DNA from: Paenibacillus swuensis
Lineage (GTDB): Bacteria; Bacillota; Bacilli; Paenibacillales; DY6
Direction of reading: 5' to 3'
Length of the DNA: 64,000 nt
Assembly: GCF_001644605.1 (NCBI RefSeq)
Contig: NZ_CP011388.1
Coordinates: 3,128,501 to 3,192,500 of the forward strand
Of this stretch, positions 25,162 through 34,021 are shown one piece after another. The translations under genes and the position numbers were made by a program. The notes beneath the pieces were generated by a model. It had not been told where the DNA came from, did no database searches, and saw nothing but the letters and a program-made list of their open reading frames with translations. Each line of letters opens with the position of its first letter. The stretch's first letter is position 1.

Positions 25162-26026
25162 ATGGATGGGTACGCAATACCGGTTTCACCCCCTGTTCGT
25201 GCTGCTTATGCTGTTATCCATGTTTACGGGATATTTCATGGAGCTCCTCATCCTGTTTGGCATCGTATTTATACACGAGATGGGGCATGTGGCCGCGGCC
25301 AAGTCGTTTGGATGGAATGTAACCGAGGTCATGCTGCTGCCTTTCGGGGGTGTGGCCGCAGTGGATGACGCCGGAGGAAAACCGGTTCTGCAAGATATTG
25401 CCGTAGCTTTAGCCGGGCCGCTCCAGAATGTGCTTATGGCAGGCTTAGCTTTGTGGTTTGAGGACAGAGGCTGGTGGACAACGGAGTGGACTCAGTATTT
25501 TGTAACGGCGAACATGATGATCGGAGGCTTTAATTTATTGCCCATACAACCGCTGGATGGCGGGCGCGTCATGCAGGCGCTGGTGAGTCTATGGATGTCC
25601 TATCATCGTACATTAATGGTTTGCGCTTGGATTGGACTGGCTTCCGGGGCGGGTGTTGTCATATACTCCTTATTCGGAACCGGCACGCATATTCATTTAA
25701 ATTTACTGATTCTGGGGTTATTTCTTGTGTACTCAAACTGGTATGGTTATTTGCACGCGCCCTATTTTTTCTTAAGATATATGATGCATCGTGATCGACG
25801 GGCTTCATTGCTGGAGGAAAAAGGAGTGATCGCTCTTCCGATTGTCGTCAGGCCCACCCGTAAAATTGCCCACATCGTAAAATTGTTTAAACGGGATAAG
25901 TATCATCTGATTTATGTTATCAATGAGCAAGGAACGATTATGAAAGTGCTGCCTGAACAAAAGATTACGAGAAGCTATTATTTGGAAAACAAACCAAGCA
26001 GTGCAGTTTCTGAGCTTTTCATGTAA
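25154..26026 (+). CDS. spoIVFB: Stage IV sporulation protein FB (site-2 protease, pro-sigmaK processing)
   Basis: Intramembrane M50 metalloprotease that cleaves pro-sigmaK. The 290-residue protein has the zinc motif HEMGH at 41-45 within the second membrane segment, a second catalytic motif NLLPIQPLDGG (Asp about 135), six or so membrane segments, and a C-terminal CBS-like region (KRDKYHLIYVINEQG). TTG 25154 has GGAGTGG 7 bases upstream; ATG 25166 is the alternative. It is encoded with spoIVFA; bofC is at 38432. Confidence 0.93.
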   Translation: MIKWMGTQYRFHPLFVLLMLLSMFTGYFMELLILFGIVFIHEMGHVAAAKSFGWNVTEVMLLPFGGVAAVDDAGGKPVLQDIAVALAGPLQNVLMAGLALWFEDRGWWTTEWTQYFVTANMMIGGFNLLPIQPLDGGRVMQALVSLWMSYHRTLMVCAWIGLASGAGVVIYSLFGTGTHIHLNLLILGLFLVYSNWYGYLHAPYFFLRYMMHRDRRASLLEEKGVIALPIVVRPTRKIAHIVKLFKRDKYHLIYVINEQGTIMKVLPEQKITRSYYLENKPSSAVSELFM

Positions 26027-26115
26027 AATGAGAGAAACCTTTACGCGAAAATTTGCGTTTATGACTTTGAATAATAAGGTATGAATGTAGTAGAGACGGG
26101 AGGTGAAACGAACGG

Positions 26116-27363
26116 ATGAATGAAATTGTCGTCCATTGCGGAGAAAACCAAACCGAAGTCGCTTTACTGGAGAACGGAATGCTTGCCGAATATTATGTGG
26201 AACGTCCTTCAGGGCGGACGGTTGCCGGCAACATTTATCGCGCGCGCGTAGTTAATGTACTTCCGGGCATGCAAGCGGCTTTCGTCGACATCGGTCTGCG
26301 GAAGAACGCTTTCTTATATGTGGACGACCTGCTCGATCCCCATTTGGAGAAGCAACCGAAAAGGAAGCCATCCATTACGGAATTGGTAAAGGAAGGGGAT
26401 GAGCTCATCGTGCAGGTGACGAAGGAACCGTCGGGATCCAAGGGAGCCCGTGTCACTACGCACTACGCTCTGCCTGGACGATGTCTGGTTTATATGCCTT
26501 ACGCCGATTATGTGGGTGTATCCCGAAAGCTCAGCAGCGAGGCAGAACGCAATCGTCTGAAGAACCTCGGGGAAATGCTCAGACAACCTGGAGAAGGCGT
26601 CATTCTGCGTACGGCTGCGGAAGGGGTTACGGAAGAGCTGGTAGCTCAGGATCTATCTTTTCTGCGCAAATTATGGAGCAGTATTCAGCTTCGCAAGGGC
26701 GAAGGAGTTGTGCCTTCTGAGCTGTATGGCGAACTTGACATAGTTCCGCGGCTGGTTAGGGATGCCTTCACGGAGAACGTAAATCTGATGATCATCGACC
26801 ATCCGGTCAAATGTGCGGAGATTGTCGGTTTACTTCAAGGATTCGCGCCTGAGCTTGCTTCGCGAGTGAGAAAGGTTCCCGCGGAACAAATCCGGCAACG
26901 GTTATCGGCTGCGGAGAGAGAGTACGAGCGAATGATACAACGTAAAGTCGGGTTGGCTAACGGGGGTTACCTGGTCATTGACCAGACGGAGGCATTAACG
27001 GTTATCGACGTAAATACGGGCAAATACATAGGGAATGACAGCTTGGAGCTTACCGTATTCGACACCAATCTGGAAGCGGCCAGAGAGATTGCAAGGTTGT
27101 TAAGGCTTCGGGATATCGGCGGAATTGTAATTATTGATTTTATAGATATGGAGCAGGACAAGCACCGGGAAGAAGTGTTGAAGCGTCTGGAGTTGACCAT
27201 GAAGAAAGACCGTTCGAAGCATCATGTCGTGGGCTGGACGAAACTAGGCTTAATTGAACTAACCCGGCGCAAAATACGCGAAAATCACTCCCATGGCAAC
27301 AATGTTCCGTGTCCCGTCTGTAAAGGAAGCGGTAAACATACCGTAAGGGAACGCAGGGGATAA
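26116..27363 (+). CDS. rng: Ribonuclease G (RNase E/G family)
   Basis: Endoribonuclease for rRNA 5' maturation and mRNA decay. The 415-residue protein has an S1 domain (about 30-125, AGNIYRARVVNVLPGMQAAFVDIG), the RNase H-like catalytic core with acidic residues in TVIDVNTGKYIG and IVIIDFIDMEQ, and the C-terminal zinc-link cysteines CPVCKGSG. It lacks the long RNase E scaffold region. GGGAGGTG precedes ATG 26116. B. subtilis has no RNase E/G, so its presence is one of the marks separating this genome from Bacillus. It sits between spoIVFB and the L21 leader. Confidence 0.94.
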   Translation: MNEIVVHCGENQTEVALLENGMLAEYYVERPSGRTVAGNIYRARVVNVLPGMQAAFVDIGLRKNAFLYVDDLLDPHLEKQPKRKPSITELVKEGDELIVQVTKEPSGSKGARVTTHYALPGRCLVYMPYADYVGVSRKLSSEAERNRLKNLGEMLRQPGEGVILRTAAEGVTEELVAQDLSFLRKLWSSIQLRKGEGVVPSELYGELDIVPRLVRDAFTENVNLMIIDHPVKCAEIVGLLQGFAPELASRVRKVPAEQIRQRLSAAEREYERMIQRKVGLANGGYLVIDQTEALTVIDVNTGKYIGNDSLELTVFDTNLEAAREIARLLRLRDIGGIVIIDFIDMEQDKHREEVLKRLELTMKKDRSKHHVVGWTKLGLIELTRRKIRENHSHGNNVPCPVCKGSGKHTVRERRG

Positions 27364-27403
27364 ACTGCTATCATTTGGAATCTTCCAACCTGAATATAAT
27401 GCG

Positions 27404-27432
27404 TTGCTTTATATAGATTGGTGTGTTAAGAT
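27404..27432 (+). promoter_or_regulatory. Promoter of the rplU-prp-rpmA operon
   Basis: TTGCTT (27404-27409), 17-base spacer, TAAGAT (27427-27432). The transcript would carry a leader of about 110 bases. Confidence 0.65.
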
Positions 27433-27439
27433 GTTTTAG

Positions 27440-27550
27440 TGCGTGTTGCAAAACATGCTATAACCGCACGAACCGGGTTCCATAAGTATCCGTTCTTTAA
27501 TAGAGACGAGTCACCCAGGCTAGGCGAGTCTGAGACATGAAGGAGGTGCA
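27440..27550 (+). promoter_or_regulatory. rplU: Probable ribosomal protein L21 leader
   Basis: A structured leader before rplU, with the stretch CCGCACGAACCGGGTTCC and the later inverted elements GACGAGTC / GGCGAGTCTGAG (27508-27536). Position and appearance match the L21 leader family of Firmicutes, thought to bind L21 or a ribosomal protein for autoregulation. I matched it by eye only. Confidence 0.55.
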
Positions 27551-27553
27551 ACG

Positions 27554-27865
27554 ATGTACGCAATTATTGAAACAGGTGGAAAGCAGTACAAAGTTCAAGA
27601 GGGCGATGTTCTTTACATTGAGAAATTGAACGCTGCTGAAGGTGAGAACGTAACTTTCGACCGTGTATTGGTCGTTTCCAACGGTGAAGCCCTGACAACA
27701 GGAGCTCCATTGGTATCCGGCGCAAGTGTTTCCGCAACAATCGAGAAACACGGCAAAGGACAGAAGATTATCGTTTACAAATACAAAGCGAAGAAGAACT
27801 ACCGTCGCAAGCAAGGTCACCGTCAACCGTACACGAAAGTGACGATTGGCAAGATCCAGGCGTAA
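27554..27865 (+). CDS. rplU: 50S ribosomal protein L21
   Basis: A 103-residue ribosomal protein with the family opening [25 protein letters not shown] and the C-terminal [28 protein letters not shown] precedes ATG 27554. First gene of the rplU-prp-rpmA operon; prp starts 3 bases after its stop. Confidence 0.98.
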   Translation: MYAIIETGGKQYKVQEGDVLYIEKLNAAEGENVTFDRVLVVSNGEALTTGAPLVSGASVSATIEKHGKGQKIIVYKYKAKKNYRRKQGHRQPYTKVTIGKIQA

Positions 27866-27868
27866 GTT

Positions 27869-28195
27869 ATGATCCAAGTTTTGATTCGTAGACGTCATGA
27901 CGATCGGTTGATTACCGGATATACGGTCTCAGGACACGCATTCTTTGCGAATCCGGGGAACGATATCGTGTGCGCCGGTGTTTCGGCGGTCGCGGTAGGT
28001 ACGGTGAACGCGATAGAAACGCTTACCGGGACAAGTTTAGGAACGGAGATGAACGAAGGTTTACTTCGTGTCATCATCCCTGAACTTGAGAACAGGGAGC
28101 GGGATCAAGTGCAACTGTTGCTGGAGTCTATGGTCGTCATGTTGAAGACGATAGAAGAATCCTACGGGAAACATATAAAGATCAAGCAAGACTAA
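27869..28195 (+). CDS. prp: Ribosomal-processing cysteine protease Prp
   Basis: Cysteine protease that removes the N-terminal extension of L27. The 108-residue protein has the catalytic pair typical of the YsxB/Prp family: His in [19 protein letters not shown] (about residue 22) and Cys in [14 protein letters not shown] (about residue 34). It lies between rplU and rpmA, and the L27 encoded next carries the matching cleavage site, so enzyme and substrate are adjacent. Confidence 0.93.
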   Translation: MIQVLIRRRHDDRLITGYTVSGHAFFANPGNDIVCAGVSAVAVGTVNAIETLTGTSLGTEMNEGLLRVIIPELENRERDQVQLLLESMVVMLKTIEESYGKHIKIKQD

Positions 28196-28226
28196 ACCAA
28201 TCTTACAAGAAGGAGGTAGACCTAAT

Positions 28227-28538
28227 ATGTTACAATTAAATCTTCAGTTATTCGCATCCAAGAAGGGTGTAGGTTCCACGAAGAACGGACGTGATTCACA
28301 TTCCAAGCGTCTTGGCGTTAAGCGTGCTGACGGCCAACTGGTTACAGGCGGAAGCATTCTTGTTCGTCAACGCGGAACGAAGATTCACCCGGGTAACAAC
28401 GTGGGTATCGGATCTGACGACACTCTGTTCGCGAAAGTGGAAGGTGTTGTGAAATTCGAACGTTGGGGACGCGATCGCAAGAAAGTGAGCGTCTACCCTG
28501 TTGATGCTGCACCCGTTGCAGCAGCAGTAGAAGCGTAA
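28227..28538 (+). CDS. rpmA: 50S ribosomal protein L27 with cleavable N-terminal extension
   Basis: A 103-residue L27. The start reads [20 protein letters not shown]; the first nine residues are the Firmicute-type extension ending in the LQLFA motif, removed by Prp before the mature [10 protein letters not shown] end can reach the ribosomal peptidyl-transferase centre. AAGGAGG precedes ATG 28227. A terminator follows. Confidence 0.97.
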   Translation: MLQLNLQLFASKKGVGSTKNGRDSHSKRLGVKRADGQLVTGGSILVRQRGTKIHPGNNVGIGSDDTLFAKVEGVVKFERWGRDRKKVSVYPVDAAPVAAAVEA

Positions 28539-28551
28539 TATACGCTTGTTC

Positions 28552-28582
28552 AGCCCCTGGCGGTTTATCGTCAGGGGCTTTT
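28552..28582 (+). terminator. Terminator after rpmA
   Basis: AGCCCCTGGCG (28552-28562) pairs with CGTCAGGGGCT (28569-28579, one G-U), followed by TTTTG. Confidence 0.85.
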
Positions 28583-28622
28583 GCTTTGCGACAAGGAACG
28601 TGGTGAATTCTTCCATCGTTCA

Positions 28623-28631
28623 TGGTATACT
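28623..28631 (+). promoter_or_regulatory. Extended -10 promoter before spo0B
   Basis: TGGTATACT: an extended -10 (TG, one base, TATACT at 28626-28631) without a strong -35. It would let spo0B-obgE be transcribed apart from the ribosomal genes. Confidence 0.4.
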
Positions 28632-28673
28632 GGGGATTGTTGTTTCACAATCAGGGGAAACGGAGAAATTCCG

Positions 28674-29410
28674 ATGATGAATGCTGGATGGATTCGATAC
28701 GTTTCTATAGGTTTGATCATAGCTGGGTTGCTCTTGTTTATGGCAGATCTGGACAAGCTATGGATTGATGCCATCGCCGCCACTGCGATTATTAGCGCAT
28801 ACGGGCTGCGTCTAAGCATGGAAGCAAGGACAAAGACGATTCAGAATGGTTCAGCCATCGCGAGCTGTTCAACAAAACGATTAATCACCACAGGCATGAC
28901 TGGATGAATGAATTACAGGTGCTTTATGGATATATTAGGTTGAAGAAATATGATTCACTGCCCTTATATCTGGACAAAATAAGAGACAAGATGTTAAAGG
29001 AAAGTCAGCTGTCCAAGTTGGGTGAGCCCGACTTGGTGTTGTTTCTGCACTCATATCGTACACTGGGAGGCACGATGGAGCTGGAAGTGGATCCGGAGGA
29101 AGGGTTGGATCTTTCTCATTTGAAACTTCACCAATCGGAGCTGGGCGCCTGGATTACAGACGTTATAAAGTGGTTTCAGACCTCCACGAAACCCGGCGAA
29201 GATCACTTTCACCAGTTGAATGTAGAGTTGACTTTGGGCAATCATGAATTAACGGTTCACTATTCGTTCTCGGGTGAAATAGATGAACAACAGCTCCAAT
29301 CGGCCATGAAGCGGCTCGTTTCGGAATACGAAAGTCTGGGGTTGCGATATTCCGTAACGGCCCAGCATGAAGAGGCCGATATTGCATTTGACGTGCCTTT
29401 TCATACATAG
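28674..29410 (+). pseudogene. spo0B: Sporulation phosphotransferase Spo0B, reading frame split
   Basis: Spo0B moves phosphate from Spo0F to Spo0A. Two pieces are seen. Frame A (28674-28907) encodes a membrane-anchored N-terminus (two hydrophobic segments, IGLIIAGLLLFMADL and IDAIAATAIISAYGL). Frame B encodes the Spo0B helical-hairpin and ATPase-like C-terminal region to 29410. The phospho-acceptor motif HHRHDWMNELQ straddles the ATG at 28904 in frame B, upstream of which frame B is open back to 28796 (encoding SEWFSHRELFNKTIN) with no ATG, GTG or TTG. Thus one base seems missing, or a -1 frameshift occurs, between about 28796 and 28904. Starting at 28904 would delete the active histidine (codon 28895-28897). 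Locus order rpmA-spo0B-obgE is as in B. subtilis. A sequencing error is possible. Confidence 0.78.
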
Positions 29411-29422
29411 AGAGGTGAAGAG

Positions 29423-30730
29423 ATGTTTGTAGATAAAGCTAAGATTAATGTAAAGGGCGGGGCCGGAGGTGACGGCATCGTTTCTTTCCGCAGAGAAAAG
29501 TACGTGGAACAAGGCGGACCCGCAGGGGGAGACGGCGGCAGAGGCGGCAGTGTGATCTTCCGGGTGGATGAAGGCTTGCGTACGCTGGTTGACTTTAAAT
29601 ACCAGAAGCATTTCAAAGCTGACCGCGGGGAACGCGGAGGAACGAAGACTATGCATGGCGCTAATGCGGAGAATATGATTGTTCGGATTCCTCCGGGCAC
29701 AGTCATCATCAATGATGACACCCAGGAAATCATCGCGGATTTGACGCGGCATGGGCAAGAAGTGGTGGTTGCCCGCGGCGGACGCGGCGGACGCGGCAAC
29801 ACCCGCTTTGCTTCACCGAGTACACCCGCGCCATACATCGCCGAGAAAGGCGAAGAGGGCGACGAGCGTTGGATCGTGCTCGAGCTTAAAGTAATGGCGG
29901 ATGTGGGGCTGGTCGGGTTTCCCAGCGTCGGCAAGTCGACGCTGCTTTCCGTCGTATCCGGGGCTCGCCCCAAGATCGGCGCATATCATTTCACAACGAT
30001 CACACCGAATCTGGGTGTAGTCGATGTGGGGAACGGCAAAAGCTTTGTGATGGCCGATTTGCCGGGATTGATTGAAGGCGCGCACGAAGGCGTCGGATTG
30101 GGCCATGAGTTCCTGCGTCATGTCGAACGGACACGCGTAATTCTCCATGTTATTGACATGGCGGCAACGGATGGACGGGACCCCTATGAGGATTATGTGC
30201 AGATTAATGAGGAGCTCAGACTTTATAATGCGAAGCTGTCAGATCGCCCGCAGATCGTGGCGGCAAACAAGATGGACATGCCGGAAAGCGCGGAGCATCT
30301 GATCGCCTTTAAAGAGAAAATGCAAGAGGCGGGACACGGGGATGTGGAAATTTTCGAAATGTCCACGGTAACGAAGCAAGGCGTGCAAGAAGCGCTTTAC
30401 CGTTTAGCAGAATTGCTGGATACCATCGCGGAAGCTCCGGTTGTTGAGGAAGTGTCCGCTGTAGAAGAACGAAAAATCTACAAAATGGAACCTAAAGGCG
30501 CAATCAACGAGTTCACCATACGCCGTGAGAATGAAATGTACGTCGTTGAAAGCAGCAGTCTGGAGAATTTCATTAACCGATACAACCTCAATCAGGAAGA
30601 CGTGTTGCAGCGCTTCGCAACCATTATGCGACGTATGGGTGTGGAGAACGAACTTCGCTCACGCGGAGCTGTGGACGGAACCATTGTGCGCATTGGCAGT
30701 TATGAATTTGAATTTGTTGAGTATGATTAG
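29423..30730 (+). CDS. obgE: GTPase Obg/CgtA
   Basis: Ribosome-associated GTPase needed for growth, stress response and sporulation. The 435-residue protein has the glycine-rich Obg fold (1-158; [20 protein letters not shown] and [14 protein letters not shown]), a G domain ([12 protein letters not shown] as G1, [16 protein letters not shown] as G3, NKMD as G4) and the C-terminal OCT domain (from about 345). GAGGTG lies before ATG 29423. It is 12 bases after spo0B, so probably cotranscribed. Confidence 0.98.
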   Translation: MFVDKAKINVKGGAGGDGIVSFRREKYVEQGGPAGGDGGRGGSVIFRVDEGLRTLVDFKYQKHFKADRGERGGTKTMHGANAENMIVRIPPGTVIINDDTQEIIADLTRHGQEVVVARGGRGGRGNTRFASPSTPAPYIAEKGEEGDERWIVLELKVMADVGLVGFPSVGKSTLLSVVSGARPKIGAYHFTTITPNLGVVDVGNGKSFVMADLPGLIEGAHEGVGLGHEFLRHVERTRVILHVIDMAATDGRDPYEDYVQINEELRLYNAKLSDRPQIVAANKMDMPESAEHLIAFKEKMQEAGHGDVEIFEMSTVTKQGVQEALYRLAELLDTIAEAPVVEEVSAVEERKIYKMEPKGAINEFTIRRENEMYVVESSSLENFINRYNLNQEDVLQRFATIMRRMGVENELRSRGAVDGTIVRIGSYEFEFVEYD

Positions 30731-30757
30731 AAGTATTAAACAACATATGCAGGGAAT

Positions 30758-30786
30758 GGGCAACCTAACCAAGGTTGTCCTTTTTT
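30758..30786 (+). terminator. Terminator after obgE
   Basis: GGGCAACCT (30758-30766) pairs with AGGTTGTCC (30772-30780; one G-U), loop AACCA, followed by TTTTTT. Confidence 0.85.
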
Positions 30787-30951
30787 GTATTAGGGGAACA
30801 ACAAACAATCAATCGAACAGGTTGATCTTAAGAACACTTCGATGTATTATATATGTTATATAACTTGACATGAAATACAATTATTAAATGAATACATCAA
30901 ATTTAAGTCAATTAATATGACATTCACTTATGATCAACGGAGGAATGCAGC

Positions 30952-32007
30952 ATGAAGCCATGGATTCGTACGGTGCTTCCGGGCAAGAATGAACCAAGAC
31001 CTCTGACTTACGACGAGGCGGTTGCCGCGGCACATGCCATCGCCCGAGGCGAAGCCACAGATGCGCAAACCGCTTCTCTGTTAACGGCATTGCGGATGCG
31101 CGGAGAGACGGATGAGGAGATTGGCGCTTTCGTTGATGTGTTCCGCAAATACACGCTCCCTTTCGCCTCGTTCTCCGAATCCTACCTTACGGTGGAAGGA
31201 GCAAGCCGACACTCGCGTTTTCCGGTAAGTTTCGCCGTGTCTTTGCTGCTTGCTTCCGTCGGTATTCCGCTGGCGATTCAAGGCGGTGCTGATCACGGGT
31301 TTGGTGAAGGTTATACCTATGGAGAATTACTTCGTGAACTGGGTATTGAGATACATGCGGATAATGCAACGTGGGAGCATCACTTTGCCGCCTTAAGAAT
31401 CGGGTACATTTCTTCGGAGCAAGCTTGTCCTCCGTTTGCTTCCCTCCAAGCTATACAAGGACAATTAGGCGTTTGTACAGTGGCGGAAACCGTTGAGAAA
31501 ATGCTGAATCCTCTGCAGTCGCACACATTGATTACAGGTGTGAAAGACAAGGCCACATTCCGTCAATATGACGCGGTATTTCCTAAAGTGGGCTTCAAGA
31601 CAGCTTACTTCATCCAAGGTCATGACGGTTCGGAGGATGTCCCGTTGCATAAAGGCAGTACGATTCGCAAAGTTTGCGAGGGGGTGGAGCAATCCTTGGT
31701 CGTTGACCCGATTACTTTCGGTTTTCAGGGAGAACCCCTTGTGAAACGTTCCAAGTTACAACAGAAGGAAGGGTTCCTCCGCATCTTGAAAGGGCATGAT
31801 TCGCCCGATTTGGCTCTGGAACGGGATCATATTATATTTAATACAGGACTGAGATTATTCTGGTTTGAGCGTGTCGGGTCCTACGAGGAAGGGTTTCAAT
31901 TGGCCAAAATGCTTCTACAGAGACGCGAAGGAGAGAAACAGCTGGTGAAATGGTCTGAGATGGCCAAGGAAATGAATACTGCGGAGAAGACCAAGAAAGC
32001 GAACTAA
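30952..32007 (+). CDS. TrpD-like (anthranilate phosphoribosyltransferase-fold) protein, motif-degenerate
   Basis: A 351-residue protein of the nucleoside phosphorylase/TrpD fold (glycosyltransferase family 3), as shown by the helical N-terminus (AVAAAHAIARGEATDAQTAS, LTALRMRGETDEEIGAFVDV) and overall layout. The phosphoribosyl-binding GTGGD motif of true TrpD is missing (the region reads TVEGASRHSRFPVS), as is the HGNR motif (QGGADHGFGEG). It therefore belongs with TrpD2/YbiB-like paralogues, some of which bind nucleic acid, rather than tryptophan synthesis; no other trp gene is nearby. A GGAGG site precedes ATG 30952, and TTGACA (30865-30870) in the AT-rich upstream gap may be part of its promoter. 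Function unknown. Confidence 0.7.
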   Translation: MKPWIRTVLPGKNEPRPLTYDEAVAAAHAIARGEATDAQTASLLTALRMRGETDEEIGAFVDVFRKYTLPFASFSESYLTVEGASRHSRFPVSFAVSLLLASVGIPLAIQGGADHGFGEGYTYGELLRELGIEIHADNATWEHHFAALRIGYISSEQACPPFASLQAIQGQLGVCTVAETVEKMLNPLQSHTLITGVKDKATFRQYDAVFPKVGFKTAYFIQGHDGSEDVPLHKGSTIRKVCEGVEQSLVVDPITFGFQGEPLVKRSKLQQKEGFLRILKGHDSPDLALERDHIIFNTGLRLFWFERVGSYEEGFQLAKMLLQRREGEKQLVKWSEMAKEMNTAEKTKKAN

Positions 32008-32031
32008 GAGGCTTCTCTGAAACACGAAACT

Positions 32032-32066
32032 CCTGATCGCGCTATGCGGTTGGGTTTTTATTTTTT
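32032..32066 (+). terminator. Terminator after the TrpD-like gene
   Basis: CCTGATCGC (32032-32040) pairs with GCGGTTGGG (32046-32054), including several G-U pairs, followed by TTTTTATTTTTT. Confidence 0.65.
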
Positions 32067-32078
32067 GTCAGAAGCCTA

Positions 32079-32107
32079 TTGTAAGATGTTCACTTCTTCT
32101 ATATAAT
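32079..32107 (+). promoter_or_regulatory. Promoter of pheB-hom-thrB-pheA
   Basis: TTGTAA (32079-32084), 17-base spacer, TATAAT (32102-32107), 50 bases before pheB. Confidence 0.65.
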
Positions 32108-32156
32108 TGTCCTCTATAGGCATACAAAAGTATTTATGGGGAGGACGAATTGAAGC

Positions 32157-32603
32157 GTGCAGGAATCGAAACATCCCTATTATCTCGTGCGTGAAGACTT
32201 GCTTCCGGAAGCTGTGCTGAAGACGATGCAGGCCAAGGACTTGCTGAATCGGGGAGAAGTTCGAACCATCCACGAGGCCGTGGATCGGGTAGGGCTCAGC
32301 CGAAGCGCATTTTACAAGTACAAAGACGGGATCTTTACGCTTAACAAGCTGGAACGGGAACGAATCGTCACGATCTCCATGGATTTGGAGCACCGATCCG
32401 GGATTCTCTCTAAAGTGTTGGGACTGGTAGCGGATTTTGAAGGAAACGTGCTGACGATTAACCAAACCATACCGTTGCAGGGACTTGCCAATGTGGTCAT
32501 TTCGGTGGATACTTCTTTTATGGTAGACCGATTGTCCTTGCTGCTCGATACTCTGGAATTGCAGGATGGCGTAAAGAAAGCTCATGTCATCGGACAAGGA
32601 TAA
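32157..32603 (+). CDS. pheB: ACT domain-containing protein PheB
   Basis: A 148-residue protein of the UPF0735/PheB family. The N-terminal half holds a short helix-turn-helix-like part (EAVDRVGLSRSAFYKYKDGI) and the C-terminal half an ACT domain (RERIVTISMDLEHRSGILSK, then VLTINQTIPLQGLANVVISV), suggesting amino-acid sensing. Name and place beside pheA in Bacilli suggest a link to aromatic amino acid control, but its biochemical role is not established. GTG 32157 is used; GGGGAGGA is about 12 bases upstream, slightly far. It opens the amino acid cluster with hom, thrB and pheA. Confidence 0.88.
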   Translation: MQESKHPYYLVREDLLPEAVLKTMQAKDLLNRGEVRTIHEAVDRVGLSRSAFYKYKDGIFTLNKLERERIVTISMDLEHRSGILSKVLGLVADFEGNVLTINQTIPLQGLANVVISVDTSFMVDRLSLLLDTLELQDGVKKAHVIGQG

Positions 32604-32674
32604 ATGCATGATGTTGTGCGATACATTCACGAAACGGGACATACATATTTACACTTTGAGAGGGGTTAAACAGG

Positions 32675-33961
32675 ATGAAGGAAATCAAGGTTGGTTTATT
32701 GGGACTGGGAACAGTAGGAACGGGTGTTGTTCGGATCGTGGAAGGCCATCATGAGGAGTTGTACGGTCAAGTCGGTTCTCCGATTGTGATCGAGAAAATA
32801 TTGGTACAAGACCGCGCCAAGAGCAGATCGATTGCCATTTCCGCCGATAAACTCACAGAGGATCCGTGGGATGTCATCAACCACCCGGATATCGACGTCA
32901 TTGTTGAGGTGATGGGGGGAGTTGAACAGACGAAAACTTACATCTTGGCCGCTCTTGAGCAAGGGAAGCATATTGTCACAGCGAACAAGGATCTAATGGC
33001 TGTGCATGGCTCTGAAATTTTGGCTAAAGCGAAGGAAAACGGTTGCGACGTGCTGTATGAAGCAAGCGTTGCGGGCGGGATCCCAATTATCCGAACGCTG
33101 TCCGAAGGCTTCTCGTCCGATCGAATTACGAAGATTATGGGCATCGTGAACGGAACAACAAATTATATTCTTACGAAGATGAGTCAGGAAGGCGCCGCTT
33201 ACGAAGACGTGCTTAAAGAGGCGCAAGATCTTGGCTATGCGGAAGCGGATCCTACTTCGGACGTTGAAGGATTGGACGCCGCGCGCAAGATGACCATCTT
33301 ATCCACTTTAGGTTTTCATGCGAACGTTTCTCTTGAAGACGTTGAGGTTAAGGGTATTTCTCAAGTAACAAAAGAGGAAATCCTTTACGGCAAACGACTT
33401 GGATATGAAGTGAAGTTGCTCGGGATCGCGGAACGTCAGGACGACTTTATCTCTGTAAGTGTTCAGCCGACCATGGTGAAGCAATCCCACCCGCTGGCTT
33501 CCGTGAACGGGGTTTTCAATGCCGTTTATGTGTATGGCGAGGCGGTTGGCGAGACGATGTTCTACGGACCGGGAGCGGGCGAATTACCGACCGCAACTTC
33601 AGTTGTGGCGGACTTGGTGGCTGTGGTCAAGAATTTGAAGCTGGGCGTAAACGGCCAACGGGTGCCGGCTCCTTACAAGGTGAAGAAGTTGAAGACGGAT
33701 GAGCAGATCGCATCCAAGTATTTTGTACTGTTACATGTTGCGGATAAAGCGGGTGTGCTTGCGCAAATAACACAGGTGTTCGCGCAATTTGAAGTAAGTC
33801 TGGAATCGGTGCTTCAGCAGCCGAATCCGAATAACCCTTCCGCCGAAATTATCATTATTACGCATGATGCCAGCAAAGCCTATATGAATCAAGTGTTGAA
33901 GCATTTCCAAGGCATGGAAGTGATTGACGAGATTAAGAGCGTATACCGTGTTGAAGGTTAA
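32675..33961 (+). CDS. hom: Homoserine dehydrogenase
   Basis: NAD(P)-dependent reduction of aspartate semialdehyde to homoserine. The 428-residue protein has a Rossmann start (VGLLGLGTVGTGVVRIVEGH), the catalytic region GIVNGTTNYILTKM with lysine in the DPTSDVEGLDAARK stretch, and a C-terminal ACT domain (from about 350, YFVLLHVADKAGVLAQITQV) that usually allows threonine feedback. GAGAGGGG lies before ATG 32675. Followed by thrB; thrC is not between them, unlike the B. subtilis hom-thrC-thrB order. Confidence 0.97.
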   Translation: MKEIKVGLLGLGTVGTGVVRIVEGHHEELYGQVGSPIVIEKILVQDRAKSRSIAISADKLTEDPWDVINHPDIDVIVEVMGGVEQTKTYILAALEQGKHIVTANKDLMAVHGSEILAKAKENGCDVLYEASVAGGIPIIRTLSEGFSSDRITKIMGIVNGTTNYILTKMSQEGAAYEDVLKEAQDLGYAEADPTSDVEGLDAARKMTILSTLGFHANVSLEDVEVKGISQVTKEEILYGKRLGYEVKLLGIAERQDDFISVSVQPTMVKQSHPLASVNGVFNAVYVYGEAVGETMFYGPGAGELPTATSVVADLVAVVKNLKLGVNGQRVPAPYKVKKLKTDEQIASKYFVLLHVADKAGVLAQITQVFAQFEVSLESVLQQPNPNNPSAEIIIITHDASKAYMNQVLKHFQGMEVIDEIKSVYRVEG

Positions 33962-34021
33962 GAAAAGAACATCAGGATGATTCTTTGTGTCGAAAAGTAG
34001 TATACGGAAGGTGTATTCATA

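Noticed and set aside
29249-29973. Minus-strand frames opposite spo0B and obgE
   Set aside because: Pro/Ser/Thr-rich translation of the glycine-rich Obg N-terminus; a shadow.
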